Made by a program: the position numbers and the translations under genes. Below, piece by piece: positions 15,099 through 15,420 of a stretch of DNA of 15,420 nt; position 1 is the first letter of the stretch; every line of letters starts with the position of its first letter. The stretch is from CAYXEN01 sp964464035 (GTDB lineage: Bacteria; Krumholzibacteriota; Krumholzibacteriia; WVZY01), in assembly GCA_964464035.1 (NCBI GenBank), contig CAYXEN010000067.1, forward strand, positions 1 to 15,420, read 5' to 3'. The notes below the pieces were generated by a model. The model saw only the letters and a list, made by a program, of their open reading frames with translations. It searched no databases and was not told the DNA's origin.

Positions 15099-15195
15099 GC
15101 CTGCCTCGACATGCTCTCACGCTCCGGCGTCCTCGCGCGCGGATGATTCAATCATAGCGCGCTGCGGAGTCGCGTTCGAGCATGTCGAAGCAGGC
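15099..15195. repeat. Long imperfect hairpin, element B
   Basis: Outer arms 15099-15116 and 15178-15195 pair at 17 of 18 positions. Inside them ACG/CGT, CTCCG/CGGAG (15122-15126 with 15165-15169), GCGCGC/GCGCGC (15135-15140 with 15157-15162) and ATGATT/AATCAT (15143-15148 with 15150-15155) continue the pairing towards a near-zero loop. The arm sequence (GCCTGC...GACATGCTC) is unrelated to that of elements A and C. It lies 66 nt upstream of the fusion gene's start. Confidence 0.75.
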
Positions 15196-15225
15196 AACCC
15201 GAATTACGATTATTCATTGTTTCCA

Positions 15226-15420
15226 CTCCAAAGATCAGGAAGCGAGTGACAGACCATTGACGAACCGTCGGCGCGGAGCGAGCGAGGATCCGCCGCCGCC
15301 AGGCGGTTAGCCGAGCGAAGCGGGCGCCGGTGAGGAGATGGTCTGTCACTCGCTTGCAAAGCACCCCCCGAATCGCCGCCACCCGCTGCCTGGGGCTCGC
15401 AGCCAGAGTGCCGCGGGTCC
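15226..15420 (-). repeat. Palindromic repeat element, copy C (truncated by window end)
   Basis: On the minus strand the order matches copy A: CCGCGGCACTC, box (15389-15369), palindrome with perfect 18-bp arms at 15240-15257 and 15338-15355, then TGATCTTTGGAG (15237-15226). The arm centre reads CAGACC/GGTCTG where copy A has CATGCC/GGCATG, so both arms changed together. The element reaches the last base of the window and may continue beyond it. Confidence 0.85.

Larger units (their letters stand above)
15033..15420. other. Gene-free repeat region upstream of the fusion gene
   Basis: No credible gene is visible. The stretch holds a repeat box (15044-15063), a long imperfect hairpin (15099-15195), and copy C of the palindromic element, which runs off the window end. 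The frame at 15152-15382 on the minus strand translates the repeat and lacks a ribosome site. The promoter of the fusion gene must lie here, but I see no clear pair of hexamers. Confidence 0.7.

Noticed and set aside
15152..15382. 76-residue minus-strand frame at the window end
   Set aside because: It lies wholly in repeat DNA, crosses both palindromes' arms and has no SD.

Overview
The window is a GC-rich, clearly bacterial stretch. It has Shine-Dalgarno sequences ahead of nearly every gene, short operons, a ComM/YifB ATPase and sigma70-like promoters. The frequent ATA (Ile) and AGG (Arg) codons, the single-RRM RNA-binding protein, the lysine-repeat protein tail and the deoxyhypusine-synthase-like gene suggest an uncultivated environmental bacterium (delta-proteobacterial or FCB-like lineages are possible). 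I cannot assign a phylum from sequence alone.

Layout. Bases 1-200 are the end of a lysine/arginine-rich repeat protein, closed by a strong terminator (251-281). A good promoter (309-337) and a GC-rich leader then open a three-gene polyamine operon (466-2895): pyruvoyl-dependent arginine decarboxylase, agmatinase, and a deoxyhypusine-synthase/SpeY-like enzyme. Together these could turn arginine into agmatine, putrescine and then probably homospermidine. A secreted protein of discoidin-like domains follows (2934-4004). On the minus strand are a small two-helix membrane protein (4047-4379) and an MFS transporter (4475-5704). A gene-free, repeat-rich stretch (5705-6257) precedes yifB/comM (6258-7907), which converges at 4 nt with an MFSD1-like transporter (7912-9210). 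After a second intergenic stretch come a small RRM RNA-binding protein (9681-9962) and a family-4 glycosyltransferase (10129-11370). The latter converges at 11 nt with a 1216-residue protein (11382-15032) that joins a glucosylglycerate-synthase-like glycosyltransferase domain, a long helical middle and a C-terminal GH130 mannoside phosphorylase/hydrolase domain. Bases 15033-15420 hold repeats only.

The two most unusual things are these. (1) A repeat family has long palindromes at 5920-6037 and 15240-15355, in opposite orientations. The two cores align without gaps over 116 nt with 10 differences, and four of these are two compensated base-pair swaps in the hairpin arms. A separate box, CAGCGGGTGGCGRCGATTCGG, recurs beside them and next to the start of the giant fusion gene, and an unrelated-sequence hairpin lies at 15099-15195. 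(2) In the glycosyltransferase-GH130 fusion, the N-terminal catalytic motifs look degenerate while the GH130 motifs look intact.
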